A stretch of 26,387 nt of DNA from DATAXS01 sp036266715 (lineage in GTDB: Bacteria > Patescibacteriota > Minisyncoccia > UBA6257 > 2-01-FULL-56-20), in the NCBI GenBank assembly GCA_036266715.1, contig DATAXS010000011.1:1-26387 (forward strand). The letters are read 5' to 3'. This document shows positions 14,342 through 22,115 of the stretch, in pieces. Numbering within the stretch: the stretch's first letter is position 1; each line of letters opens with the position of its first letter. The translations under genes and the position numbers were made by a program. Under the pieces are notes generated by a model. It did not search any database. It was given only the letters and a program-made list of their open reading frames with translations, and had not been told where the DNA came from.

Positions 14342-16192
14342 CTACGAGCTTTGCGGCGGGCGCGGGTTCGCATTTGAGTTCGAGTCCGGGCCATCCCGGG
14401 ATGTCTTTTCGTCGGATTCCACCGGTTCCGTTGTTTGGCGCAGGGATTCATGGATTGCCCGGCGCAATTCATCAATATTCACGTTTGCCTTTGGAAATTG
14501 CCTGGGCGCGGAGGCGGGTGGCGTCACTGGCGGCTTCTGTCCAACACGTGGCGACGGTTCGGCTGGTGCGGGTGAAGACGATTCCGGCGGAGGCGGCTCC
14601 ACGGGTTTTTGCGCCACTTGGGAAAGCGGTGTCGGCCGGGTAGGTGGCGGTATTATGCGCGGGCGATTGCCGGCACCCGTAGAAGCGCTCGGTGTGTTCG
14701 GAGGGCCGCCGGGACCGATGCCAGCACCGCTACGCGGCGCGAGCGTGGGCGCGGGCGAACTTGAAGGCGCCGAACGCGGCGATTCATCAAATCTTGGGCG
14801 CCTCCGTTGGGAAGCCGCGTCGGGGCGCAGGACCTCGGACAAACGCCTTTCGTCGCGGCGGCCCACCTTTTCCTGCACAATGTCGTCGCTCGTGGTCGCC
14901 CATTCCCCCGCAATGCGCTGTTCCACGATGGCGCGCGGCGTGCCGTAACGCTGCTGGGAATTCCGGATAATGACGTCCCGGTACGAAACAAGCGGCGGCC
15001 GTTGCGGCGGAAGCGTGGTGGCGGAGAATGGCCGCGAGGCGACGCCATCTATCATCAACTTGGTATAAATGTTCGCTTTTGAAAGATTAACAAGATCGGT
15101 CTGGAGAAATTCCGGCATAAATTCCTTTTCCAGGAATTCCGCATCGGCGGCGCCCACCCGGAACGTGACGATGGTACCCACGTTGCCGAACACCGCATCG
15201 CGCACACGCGTATTGCCGTCGCTCGTCACGAGCTGGCCAATGTACTGGTGTGCAAGCACAAGGCTCAGCCGGTATTTGCGCGCTTCGGAAAGAATGCCCG
15301 CAAAGGATTCCGTGGCAAAGTTCTGGAACTCGTCCACGTACATAAAGAAGTCGCGCCGCTTCTCTTCCGGCACATCCACGCGCGACATGGCGGCGAGCTG
15401 GAGTCGCGTGATGATCATAGCGCCCAAAAGGGCCGAGTTGTCTTCTCCCATCTTGCCCTTGGAAAGGTTCACAATGAATATTTTCCCCGTGTCCATAATG
15501 TCCCGCATGTTGAGCGTAGAACGCGATTGCCCAAGAATGTTGCGGATCAATGGATTTGATACAAATTGCCCGACTTTGTTCTGAATGGCCGCGAGGGCCT
15601 CCGATTCAAGCCGCTGGGTATAACGCGCGAACTCGTTCTGCCAAAACGCCTTAATCACCGGATCCTTCAGGTTATCCACGATCTTTTTCCGGTAGTTCGG
15701 TTCGGCGAACATGCGCAAAATGCCGAGCAAGTTTGACTCGGGGAATTCCAAGAGGGAAAGCAGCGTGTTGTTCAATATGTATTCCATCCGCGCGGACCAG
15801 GCATCGGGCCAGATCTTTTTAAAAACGCCCATGATGCCCGACGCCACAAGGTGCCGGAACTCGGTGCCCACCTGTTCCATGGGGTTGAAGGCGATCGGAT
15901 TTTCCATATCCGACGGGTCAAAGTAGATGACGTCGTCCAGCCGCTCCTCCGGAACGAAATCAAGAAGTTTTTCCGCAAATTCGCCGTGGGGATCCACGAT
16001 TGCAAGGCCCTTGCCGGAAAGGATGTCGGAAATGGCCATGTTCTCAAGCAGGGTCGTTTTGCCGACGCCCGTCTTTCCCACCACGTATACGTGCCGGCGG
16101 CGGTCGTCTATCTTGATGCCAAATTTGCGCTGGACGCCGCGCGCGTTCGTCACGCCAAGTGGAGTTATGGGAGCTGAGATTTCTTTGATCAT
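14342..16192 (-). CDS. VirD4/TraD-like (type IV secretion coupling) ATPase with Pro-rich tail
   Basis: AAA+/RecA-like ATPase, 616 aa. The Walker A motif GKTGVGKTTL is at 39-48, followed by IVDPHGEF. Walker B is FFMYVDEFQNF at 282-292, and AHQYIGQL (about 314-321) follows, typical of TraD/TraG/HerA-type DNA pumps. It has no N-terminal membrane helices, unlike VirD4. Residues ~470-566 form a Pro/Ser/Ala-rich disordered tail. A short amphipathic helix (NIDELRRAIHESLRQ, 572-586) and another disordered end follow; the helix may be a docking site. The preceding gene, 15 nt away, encodes a one-helix membrane protein that could supply the membrane part. No relaxase, VirB4-like channel gene or pilin is in the window. 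A DNA or protein translocation role is inference. Confidence 0.85.
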   Translation of the reverse strand: MIKEISAPITPLGVTNARGVQRKFGIKIDDRRRHVYVVGKTGVGKTTLLENMAISDILSGKGLAIVDPHGEFAEKLLDFVPEERLDDVIYFDPSDMENPIAFNPMEQVGTEFRHLVASGIMGVFKKIWPDAWSARMEYILNNTLLSLLEFPESNLLGILRMFAEPNYRKKIVDNLKDPVIKAFWQNEFARYTQRLESEALAAIQNKVGQFVSNPLIRNILGQSRSTLNMRDIMDTGKIFIVNLSKGKMGEDNSALLGAMIITRLQLAAMSRVDVPEEKRRDFFMYVDEFQNFATESFAGILSEARKYRLSLVLAHQYIGQLVTSDGNTRVRDAVFGNVGTIVTFRVGAADAEFLEKEFMPEFLQTDLVNLSKANIYTKLMIDGVASRPFSATTLPPQRPPLVSYRDVIIRNSQQRYGTPRAIVEQRIAGEWATTSDDIVQEKVGRRDERRLSEVLRPDAASQRRRPRFDESPRSAPSSSPAPTLAPRSGAGIGPGGPPNTPSASTGAGNRPRIIPPPTRPTPLSQVAQKPVEPPPPESSSPAPAEPSPRVGQKPPVTPPASAPRQFPKANVNIDELRRAIHESLRQTTEPVESDEKTSRDGPDSNSNANPRPPQSS

Positions 16193-16207
16193 GATTATGC
16201 TTTGTTA

Positions 16208-17542
16208 TTATACTGCGGGCGGTGCAGGCGTCGTCTCGTCAACGATGGGCAGGCCGGCGGGCGGCGTACCCGTGCGGGATTCCACCTTGGCAAGCTCGGT
16301 CGTGGACACGGCGCCAGTCGGGAAGTGAAAGATGGTCGCGAGCTCTTCTATGTTAAGCACAGGCGCCTTGCTTTGGTGGGAAAAATGGAGATAGCGCTCG
16401 TACAAAACCCTCTTTCGCCAACTGACCCGCAGCTTCTTGAACGGGCCGTGCACCGCGTATGATGCCGTGGTGGTAATTTTGTCCGGCCGGAGCTGGTTGG
16501 AATCATGCGTATTGAATTGGCGGATGTACGAGTGTGCAAGCGTGGCATGTTTGCCTCCCTCCGGCGTTTCGCCGCGGCGCTCGATGTATACAAAACGCAG
16601 GGTGGTATCAAAGACCAATTTTCCGATTTTGCGCTGGATGCCTTCCGCCAATTCTTTTTTTGCGGGAGAAACGATAAAGCGCTGGGGCCTTTCGCCCTTC
16701 TTTTCATCTTTCTTTACTTCCATGCTCGGGTGCTCAAAAGGAGCGGCAATCGCCTCGCCGAGCGTGAACCCGAGATCAAACTTTAATCCGCTGCCACCCT
16801 CTTTCTTTTCTTCAATGCCAAGAAGTTTATTGATCTGCTCCTCGCCTTCCTCTACAAATTTTAGCCCCGCGGGCACGATGATGAGCTGCATCCAAAACTG
16901 CTGGTCGCCCTGCATTTTGGAAAGCGCTTCCACAAAAGAAGCTATCGTATCCACGCGCCGCTCTTCCACGGGGTCTTCAAAGGATATGTAGGTCCTCAAG
17001 GGGTACGGGGCGGGTTTCGCAAATATCTCCTCAAATCCATCCACATCCAGGTCCTTATTGGGGAGCACGTGGGGCATCTGCTTCAGATAGTCTTCCACCT
17101 CCACGATCTGCGCCTCCGGATATTGGCCGTAAATGGCGGATTCCATCATTTTGCGGTAGTCCTTTTGCGTGCGCAGGTAAAAATGCGTTTCTCCGGCGCG
17201 ACCCACGAGCTCAAAAGAAAAGAAGTCCTCATCGCGGCCCTCAAGGTGTTTTTGGTACCAGCGCAGGCCATACGAATAGGGCGTGTGGGCCGCCGCGAAT
17301 ATTTGCTCCATTGCCTTTGGCGTTTTGAGCACGTTCTTGGGGATCTTGATCTCCAGGATCTGCCAATCCATCTTTTTGAGCCAGCGGACGTGAATATAAT
17401 AATGCCACGACTCCCAAAAGGCGGCAGCCGTCACGATGGGCAGGATGATCCACCACGTATAGCCCCACACCGTCCAAACGCTCCCGAAAACAGACCCAAG
17501 CACGGGGGGTACGGAAAAAAGCGATGAAAAAAATGAAGCCAT
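16208..17542 (-). CDS. Single-helix membrane protein paired with the ATPase, 444 aa
   Basis: Not a characterised family. From memory it resembles a large conserved membrane protein (possibly DUF8128) found beside VirD4-like ATPases in Patescibacteria; I could not verify this. The start at 17542 begins MASFFSSLF and places a hydrophobic helix at about residues 20-45, followed by the positive VRWLKK, which suggests a cytoplasmic C-terminal body. The body is alpha/beta, with KIPKNVLKTPKAMEQIFAA, a motif-like YPLRTYISFEDP, and a basic patch around WRKRVLYERYL near the end. A Pro/Thr-rich C-terminus (AGLPIVDETTPAPPAV) may be flexible. It has no ATPase or nuclease motif. The position 15 nt before the ATPase gene and the ATPase's lack of its own membrane segment suggest the two form a complex. 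Confidence 0.7.
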   Translation of the reverse strand: MASFFSSLFSVPPVLGSVFGSVWTVWGYTWWIILPIVTAAAFWESWHYYIHVRWLKKMDWQILEIKIPKNVLKTPKAMEQIFAAAHTPYSYGLRWYQKHLEGRDEDFFSFELVGRAGETHFYLRTQKDYRKMMESAIYGQYPEAQIVEVEDYLKQMPHVLPNKDLDVDGFEEIFAKPAPYPLRTYISFEDPVEERRVDTIASFVEALSKMQGDQQFWMQLIIVPAGLKFVEEGEEQINKLLGIEEKKEGGSGLKFDLGFTLGEAIAAPFEHPSMEVKKDEKKGERPQRFIVSPAKKELAEGIQRKIGKLVFDTTLRFVYIERRGETPEGGKHATLAHSYIRQFNTHDSNQLRPDKITTTASYAVHGPFKKLRVSWRKRVLYERYLHFSHQSKAPVLNIEELATIFHFPTGAVSTTELAKVESRTGTPPAGLPIVDETTPAPPAV

Positions 17543-17611
17543 TTCTCTTACTATTTTAACACGACAACGAGCGGGAACAGAACGGAAGGATGCCTGCACG
17601 GCAGGCGGATA

Positions 17612-18646
17612 TTAGGCCTCCCGGACGCGATATTTGCCGTCGGGCATCCGCTCAAAGAAATTCCGATTTTGCAGATTGATGAGCACGGTGTTCGGTTTAA
17701 AGAAACGCTGTTCATTGACCTTCGTAAGCACGTCATTCGCCTTGAGCGGCCCTTGGTTCTTCAATACCTTTGTGATCACCTCACGCGCGGTGCCGGGTTC
17801 ATAGCCCTGCTCGCGGAGGCCGTACATGCCGCGGCCCACGAGCACAAACCGTTCGTCTTTAATAAGCTCGTTGTGCACGGTGGGCGCGAGCGCTTTTTCC
17901 GCGTCAAAGCCCACTTCATTGATGGAATGCGCAATGTCCTCAAAGTGGAGCGGCTCCCCTTTCTTTTTGAGCACAAGATAGATCTTGTCGCGGACGGTCG
18001 CCGGGTTGATCTCCGGCCAGTCGCGGAGCCCCACGTCGCCATACGGATTTTTCCGGATATGCTTTGCAATGCCAAGATAATTTTCCGCAGTTTGCTGGTC
18101 AACGGATTTCGTTTTCACAAAGCCTGCGAGCTGGGTGACATAGGAAGTGCCGAACACCTTGTCTTTGCGCGGGCGGAGATAGCTCACCCAGGTTTCCACA
18201 AAGGATTTTGCCTTGCGGAGATCTTCGTCGCCCCCATAATAGAACGGCATAAAATCTTCGTCTTCGCGGTAAAGATTAAAATTCCCGGATGCTTCCGCGA
18301 GGAAATCCAGCTGGTTCGGGCGGAGGCCCTTTGCAAGCGTGGCCGCGTAGCGTACTACCTCATCTTTCTTAGCAACGCCGCCCTTGTCGCCAATGAATTT
18401 CTTTACCTTAGTGAGCGCGGCAACGGCCTCGGGGTTTTTCCCAAGGTTAGTCTTTACGAGCGCAATGCCACTGCCTTCAATTTGGCGTACCCGCTCACGA
18501 GTGATCTTAAGCCGGTCGCCAATGGCCGCAAGGGTTTCCCCTTCTCCTTCGGTGTTTTCCAACCCAAAACGAGCCATAATGACCTCTTTTTGGCGAGGAT
18601 TAAGGCCTTGAAGGGCGCTGTTTACTAGTTTGGTAGCTTGTGCCAT
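17612..18646 (-). CDS. Sigma-70 region 4 + HARE-HTH + winged-helix transcription regulator
   Basis: Predicted DNA-binding or RNA-polymerase-associated regulator, 344 aa. Residues ~15-66 match sigma-70 region 4: LNPRQKEVIMARFGL, then TLAAIGDRLKITRERVRQIE. The recognition helix TRERVRQIE is essentially that of primary sigma factors, so it should read -35 elements. There is no region 2, so it cannot act as a normal sigma factor. A middle helical segment (70-210) has no known family. Residues 215-281 form a HARE-HTH domain (like the RNA polymerase delta subunit N-terminus) with PLHFEDIAHSI and FVLVGRGMYGL. A second winged-helix-like unit follows (285-343, PLKANDVLTKV). It has two overlapping promoters directly upstream and no ribosome site, so it may be autoregulated and near-leaderless. 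Role: inference. Confidence 0.82.
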   Translation of the reverse strand: MAQATKLVNSALQGLNPRQKEVIMARFGLENTEGEGETLAAIGDRLKITRERVRQIEGSGIALVKTNLGKNPEAVAALTKVKKFIGDKGGVAKKDEVVRYAATLAKGLRPNQLDFLAEASGNFNLYREDEDFMPFYYGGDEDLRKAKSFVETWVSYLRPRKDKVFGTSYVTQLAGFVKTKSVDQQTAENYLGIAKHIRKNPYGDVGLRDWPEINPATVRDKIYLVLKKKGEPLHFEDIAHSINEVGFDAEKALAPTVHNELIKDERFVLVGRGMYGLREQGYEPGTAREVITKVLKNQGPLKANDVLTKVNEQRFFKPNTVLINLQNRNFFERMPDGKYRVREA

Positions 18647-18655
18647 AACTGCGCT

Positions 18656-18694
18656 ATTATAACTTATAATAAATTATTTTGCAAGTGGGGTCAA
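18656..18694 (-). promoter_or_regulatory. Two overlapping promoters of the sigma4-HARE gene
   Basis: Set A: TTGCAA (18679-18684), 17 nt, TATAAT (18656-18661), ending 9 nt before ATG. Set B: TTGACC (18689-18694), 17 nt, TATTAT (18666-18671), ending 19 nt before ATG. Both have ideal spacing on the minus strand, offset by 10 bp. Set A predicts an almost leaderless mRNA. Confidence 0.6.
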
Positions 18695-18745
18695 GTGCAC
18701 AACCTATCTGGCATCGCGACAACACTTTTCATAACGGCGACCGAT

Positions 18746-19645
18746 CTACTTCTCCCCTTTGGGCTTCAAAAGAACAAGGGCCGGGCTCGCAATGAATATT
18801 GACGAGTAGATACCGGTCGTGACACCCACAAGAAGCGTGAGCACGAAATACCAGAGGTCGGCGGGGCCGGCAAAGAGGAGTGCGAGAAGCACCAAAATGA
18901 GCGTGAGCGAAGTATTCACCGAGCGCGCAAGGGTTTGATTGATGCTTTCGTTCACGATGTCGGCAAAGCCGGCCTTCCCGCGGTGCGTGACAAGATTTTC
19001 GCGGATGCGGTCAAAGACCACGATCGTATCGTGCACCGAAAAGCCCATGACGACGAGCAGTGCCACAATGAAATCGCTGTCTATCTCTATTCCCTTAAAA
19101 TGGCCGAGTATGGCAAGGAGTCCGGCAGGAATGGAAACATCGTGGAACAGCGTAAGAAGGGTGATCCATCCGTACTTCCAGGAACTCACCGGGCGCGATG
19201 CCTTGCGGAACGCGAATGCGATGTAGAGCGAAATGCCGATGATGACGAGGATGATGGCGATTATAGAATCCTTTTCAAGCGCAGCACCGACGGAAGGGCC
19301 GATGGATGAAAAGCTGAGCTCGTTGAATCCGGGCCATTGGTCTTTTGCGAGCGTGAGATATTGCTGGTGCGTCGCCTCGTCTATTGTGTTGAAACTTGCA
19401 AGGAATGACTGGTTGGTAGAGTCGTAAGTGACCTCTGCACCTTGGACCTGAAGATTGTTTGCAAAGAAGGTTTGCACCTGGGTAAGCGTGGGCTGGTTGC
19501 CCGCAACATTGAATTCCCATTGCGAACCGCCCGCAAATTCGGGGCTCTGTTTGAACCCATAGAGTATCATTGCAAGCACGGCAACGGCAACGAGAATGCC
19601 CGAAATAGTGAACCAGATTTTTTTACGGCCGACGATGTTGAGCAT
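18746..19645 (-). CDS. secF: Protein translocase subunit SecF
   Basis: Membrane RND-type subunit that, with SecD, uses the proton or sodium gradient to finish protein export. The start at 19645 (MLNIVGRKKIWF) gives 299 aa and leaves 7 nt after the secD stop. A longer frame to 19708 would overlap secD by 56 nt and add a non-family N-terminus. Features: one N-terminal helix, an extracytoplasmic P1-like region starting FAGGSQWEF, then five C-terminal helices with the SecF signature VVMGFSVHDTIVVFDRIRENL and NESINQTLARSVNTSLT. No Shine-Dalgarno sequence. Together with secD it forms a two-gene operon. The 100-bp region after it has no obvious terminator. Confidence 0.95.
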   Translation of the reverse strand: MLNIVGRKKIWFTISGILVAVAVLAMILYGFKQSPEFAGGSQWEFNVAGNQPTLTQVQTFFANNLQVQGAEVTYDSTNQSFLASFNTIDEATHQQYLTLAKDQWPGFNELSFSSIGPSVGAALEKDSIIAIILVIIGISLYIAFAFRKASRPVSSWKYGWITLLTLFHDVSIPAGLLAILGHFKGIEIDSDFIVALLVVMGFSVHDTIVVFDRIRENLVTHRGKAGFADIVNESINQTLARSVNTSLTLILVLLALLFAGPADLWYFVLTLLVGVTTGIYSSIFIASPALVLLKPKGEK

Positions 19646-19652
19646 GGGTTTG

Positions 19653-20936
19653 TTAGACGGTGGGATTAAGTGCGGGTGAAGCCGGTTTTGTTTGGGGCTT
19701 TTGGCCACGGTCCTTCAGGAACACTCTCAGGAAGAGCCGCGTGGTCGTGATGGCGCTGAACAAGCTCAGGAGCACGCCGATGAGCAGCGTGAGCGCAAAT
19801 CCCTGCACGAAGCTTGAGGTAAAGAAGTACAGAATGACGGCGGTGATACAGGTGGAAGTATTGGAGTCGCGGATGGATGGCCACGCGCGGCGGAACCCTT
19901 CCTCAAGTGCCGAAGCCTTGGGCAATCCGCGTTTGAGCTCTTCTTTTATGCGTTCAAAAATAAGAATATTGGCGTCCACGGCCATGCCGATCGTAAGGAT
20001 AAAACCGGCAATGCCGGCCAAGCTCATTGTGATGGGGATGAGCTTGAATACTGCGAGTGTGAGCGCGATATAAATGACAAGCGATGCCGCGGCAAAAAGG
20101 CCGAGCAGGCGGTAGTAGAAGATCATAAAGAGGATGACGAGAAGCGTGCCCGCGATGCCAGCCACCACAATTTCGTTCAGTGAATTTGACCCGAGCGAGG
20201 AGCTGATGGTCTGCTGGTTGATGAGCGTGATAGGTGCCGGAAGGGCGCCCGCGTTAAAGCTCTGCACGAGCTGTTGGGCGCTCGATACGGTGAAGTTGCC
20301 GTTGATGACCGCGATCCCGCCCGAGATAGCCTGCTGGACGACGGGTGCTTCAAGAAGCTGGTTGTCCAGGAATATGGCAAGCGGTTTGCCCACATTGGCC
20401 GCCGTTACCTCCTGAAATATCTGCGCACCTTGGCTGTTAAAGCTGATCTGCACTTCCGGCGCGCCGGTCGTAGGGTCAAAAATAAGTTGGGCACCCGTCA
20501 CGTATTCGCCGTCCAGGTTCGTGTAGTTCCAGATAGGATTCGTGGCAGTGCTCGATGCGTCCATCTCGCGGAAGTCGAGCTCCGGCGTCTGGCCGATCTC
20601 ATTGATGGCGTCCGTGATATTCTTTACGCCCGCAAGGTCAACGATGAGTTGGGCGCTGTTCCCCGACTGCGAGGTGTAGACGTTCGGCTCCGCCACACCA
20701 AAGAGGTTAATGCGCTTCTCTATCACTTGCTGCAATCCCGCGACCACGGAACTTTGGTCGGATGAACTCACGTTGGAAAGGTCGATCTGGTAGACGAGGT
20801 GGCTGCCGCCCACAAGGTCAAGCCCGAGATGCCAGGGCTCCCACCGTGTACCGATCCACTTTGGGTAGACGAAAATGGCCGCTGCAATCGCGACGACAAC
20901 GATAATCGTTAAAAAAAGGCCTGGATGACGCCTCAT
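19653..20936 (-). CDS. secD: Protein translocase subunit SecD
   Basis: RND-family membrane subunit partnered with SecF, 427 aa (short compared with ~615 in E. coli, usual for organisms with a compact P1 domain). The N-terminal helix is followed by WHLGLDLVGGSHLVYQID, the SecD opening. The periplasmic head ends with FNAGALPAPI, and the membrane domain has SLGSNSLNEIVVAG and GMAVDANILIFERIKEELKRG. The last motif holds the conserved transport aspartate. The start at 20936 is preceded by a CATAAT box 5 nt upstream and a TTGCCT 19 nt further, so the operon may be leaderless. Confidence 0.95.
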   Translation of the reverse strand: MRRHPGLFLTIIVVVAIAAAIFVYPKWIGTRWEPWHLGLDLVGGSHLVYQIDLSNVSSSDQSSVVAGLQQVIEKRINLFGVAEPNVYTSQSGNSAQLIVDLAGVKNITDAINEIGQTPELDFREMDASSTATNPIWNYTNLDGEYVTGAQLIFDPTTGAPEVQISFNSQGAQIFQEVTAANVGKPLAIFLDNQLLEAPVVQQAISGGIAVINGNFTVSSAQQLVQSFNAGALPAPITLINQQTISSSLGSNSLNEIVVAGIAGTLLVILFMIFYYRLLGLFAAASLVIYIALTLAVFKLIPITMSLAGIAGFILTIGMAVDANILIFERIKEELKRGLPKASALEEGFRRAWPSIRDSNTSTCITAVILYFFTSSFVQGFALTLLIGVLLSLFSAITTTRLFLRVFLKDRGQKPQTKPASPALNPTV

Positions 20937-20977
20937 TGAGGATTATGGTAACACAGGCGCGGGAAAAGGCAACTATT

Positions 20978-21616
20978 CTAAAATTCACGGCTTTCCCCGT
21001 CCTGAAGCGCAACATATTCCGTCTTGGGAACGAACATCTTGAGCAACATGCCGGTGAAGCCGCGAAAAGACGGCTGTATCATGCCGTCGTGCACCCCAAA
21101 GGCCGTTCGAGCGTTGATTTTCTTTGCAAAATCGACGGCTTCCGATATTTTCATCCACGGTCCCGCGACCGGGAGTGCGAGCACGTCAACCGGCTTGCCC
21201 GGCACATGGAAGTTGTCGCCCGGGAAATAGAATTTATCCGCAATGAAGTAGCCCGTGTTTTCCACAAGCCCCATCGTGCCGTATATCGGCGCGTGGTCGC
21301 GACCAAAGCCTTCTATTTTTATTCCCTTCACGGTCGCGGACTGCCCGTCCCCCGCCACGATGCTTTTGATGCCCTGCGCCTCAAGCAATTTCCCTACGGC
21401 GCTGTTGGACACGATCGCGACATTCGGATTTGTTTTGAGGAGCACCTTAATGGAATCCACGTGAAAATGGTCCTGGTGCTCATGCGTGATTACGATTGCA
21501 TCCAATCCTGTCACCTTCTCCTGTCCTTCGATCGTAAAGTTGCCAGGATCGGTGAGGAATTTTGTGCCGTCGTGTTCCAATATTAAGGCACAATGGCCGA
21601 TTTTCGTGATTTTCAT
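20978..21616 (-). CDS. UlaG-like metallo-beta-lactamase-fold hydrolase
   Basis: Soluble metal-dependent hydrolase of the MBL superfamily, 212 aa. The opening MKITKIGHCALILE resembles the UlaG/YtkL (MBL-fold L-ascorbate 6-phosphate lactonase-like) group. The metal motif is intact: THEHQDH, a later His in GRDHAP, Asp in FPGDN, and a C-terminal GVHDGM. All ligands for a two-metal site are present, in contrast to the degenerate ComEC partner. The substrate is unknown; a phosphodiesterase or lactonase is possible. It starts 49 nt after the tRNA-Tyr 3' end, behind a good minus-strand promoter whose -10 lies 8 nt before ATG. The gene ends 41 nt before secD. Confidence 0.88.
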   Translation of the reverse strand: MKITKIGHCALILEHDGTKFLTDPGNFTIEGQEKVTGLDAIVITHEHQDHFHVDSIKVLLKTNPNVAIVSNSAVGKLLEAQGIKSIVAGDGQSATVKGIKIEGFGRDHAPIYGTMGLVENTGYFIADKFYFPGDNFHVPGKPVDVLALPVAGPWMKISEAVDFAKKINARTAFGVHDGMIQPSFRGFTGMLLKMFVPKTEYVALQDGESREF

Positions 21617-21624
21617 GTAGGTTC

Positions 21625-21653
21625 ACTATATCATCATTTTTGCTGCGTGAAAA
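21625..21653 (-). promoter_or_regulatory. Putative promoter of the MBL-fold hydrolase gene
   Basis: Minus strand TTTTCA (21648-21653), exact 17-nt spacer, TATAGT (21625-21630), then 8 nt (GAACCTAC) to the start codon. There is no Shine-Dalgarno sequence between, so transcription would start about 2 nt before ATG. Confidence 0.5.
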
Positions 21654-21665
21654 TTGGGTGATACT

Positions 21666-21753
21666 TGGTGCGCAGGGCAGGATTCGAACCTGCGTAGCCC
21701 GTAAGGGCGCGACGTTTACAGCGTCGTGTATTTGGCCGCTCTACCACCTGCGC
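21666..21753 (-). tRNA. tRNA-Tyr (GTA), class II, CCA encoded
   Basis: On the minus strand the acceptor arms GCGCAGG/CCTGCGC pair perfectly, with discriminator A and encoded CCA (21666-21668). The D stem is GTA/TAC (3 bp, usual for long-variable-arm tRNAs). The anticodon stem is CGACG/CGTCG around CTGTAAA, giving anticodon GTA (Tyr). The variable arm CGCCC...GGGC is long. The T stem GCAGG/CCTGC holds loop TTCGAAT. Its 5' end lies only 2 nt after the stop codon of the 114-aa gene upstream, so it is probably cut from that gene's transcript. Confidence 0.95.
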
Positions 21754-21755
21754 AT

Positions 21756-22100
21756 TTAATTGCTGCCGCCGTTTTCGCTTTCCTTATTCTGCCCCGCAAT
21801 TTCCTTAAAATCAATGGCTGGCTTTTTACCGCTTTCCTCCACTTTCACCTTTTGGAGGTGCTTACTCAGCGTATTGTCCAGCTTCAACACGAGCACTTTG
21901 AACTTGCGCAGAAACTTGAGCAAAAAACCGTTCAGCGCAAGGTCAACTTTTTCCGGGAACTGCGAGTGCGCCCAACGATCCAAGATGCCGGGCTTTTCCG
22001 CCTGGGGCTCTTCTACGATGCGCGGCAATGCCCGCGCCATAAGATACAGCACGACGGACAACGAAACCATCAAAATGCTTGTAAAGATGAACTGGACCAT
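21756..22100 (-). CDS. Small membrane-anchored protein of unknown function, 114 aa
   Basis: Family not recognised. An N-terminal membrane helix (VQFIFTSILMVSLSVVLYLMARALP) is followed by a cytoplasmic-looking basic region. That region has a PEKVDLALNGFLLKFLRKFKVLVLKLDNTLSKHLQKVKV stretch (about residues 49-87, quoted here only to locate it), likely a long amphipathic helix. The tail (90-114) is polar and disordered-looking (ESENGGSN). The gene lies between tsf and tRNA-Tyr and ends 2 nt before the tRNA. A TATAAT (22107-22112) overlaps the region just before its start, 6 nt from ATG; no -35 is clear. It may be a membrane-surface helix protein linked to translation by position only. Being a gene is likely; function unknown. 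Confidence 0.75.
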   Translation of the reverse strand: MVQFIFTSILMVSLSVVLYLMARALPRIVEEPQAEKPGILDRWAHSQFPEKVDLALNGFLLKFLRKFKVLVLKLDNTLSKHLQKVKVEESGKKPAIDFKEIAGQNKESENGGSN

Positions 22101-22115
22101 TGGACTATTATACCT

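Noticed and set aside
13657..14643. Plus-strand frame of 328 codons opposite trmD and the ATPase tail
   Set aside because: It spans two recognised minus-strand genes and shows no family pattern or expression signals.
17669..18628. Plus-strand frame of 319 codons opposite the sigma4-HARE gene
   Set aside because: The minus strand has clear domains and promoters; this is a mirror frame in high-GC coding sequence.
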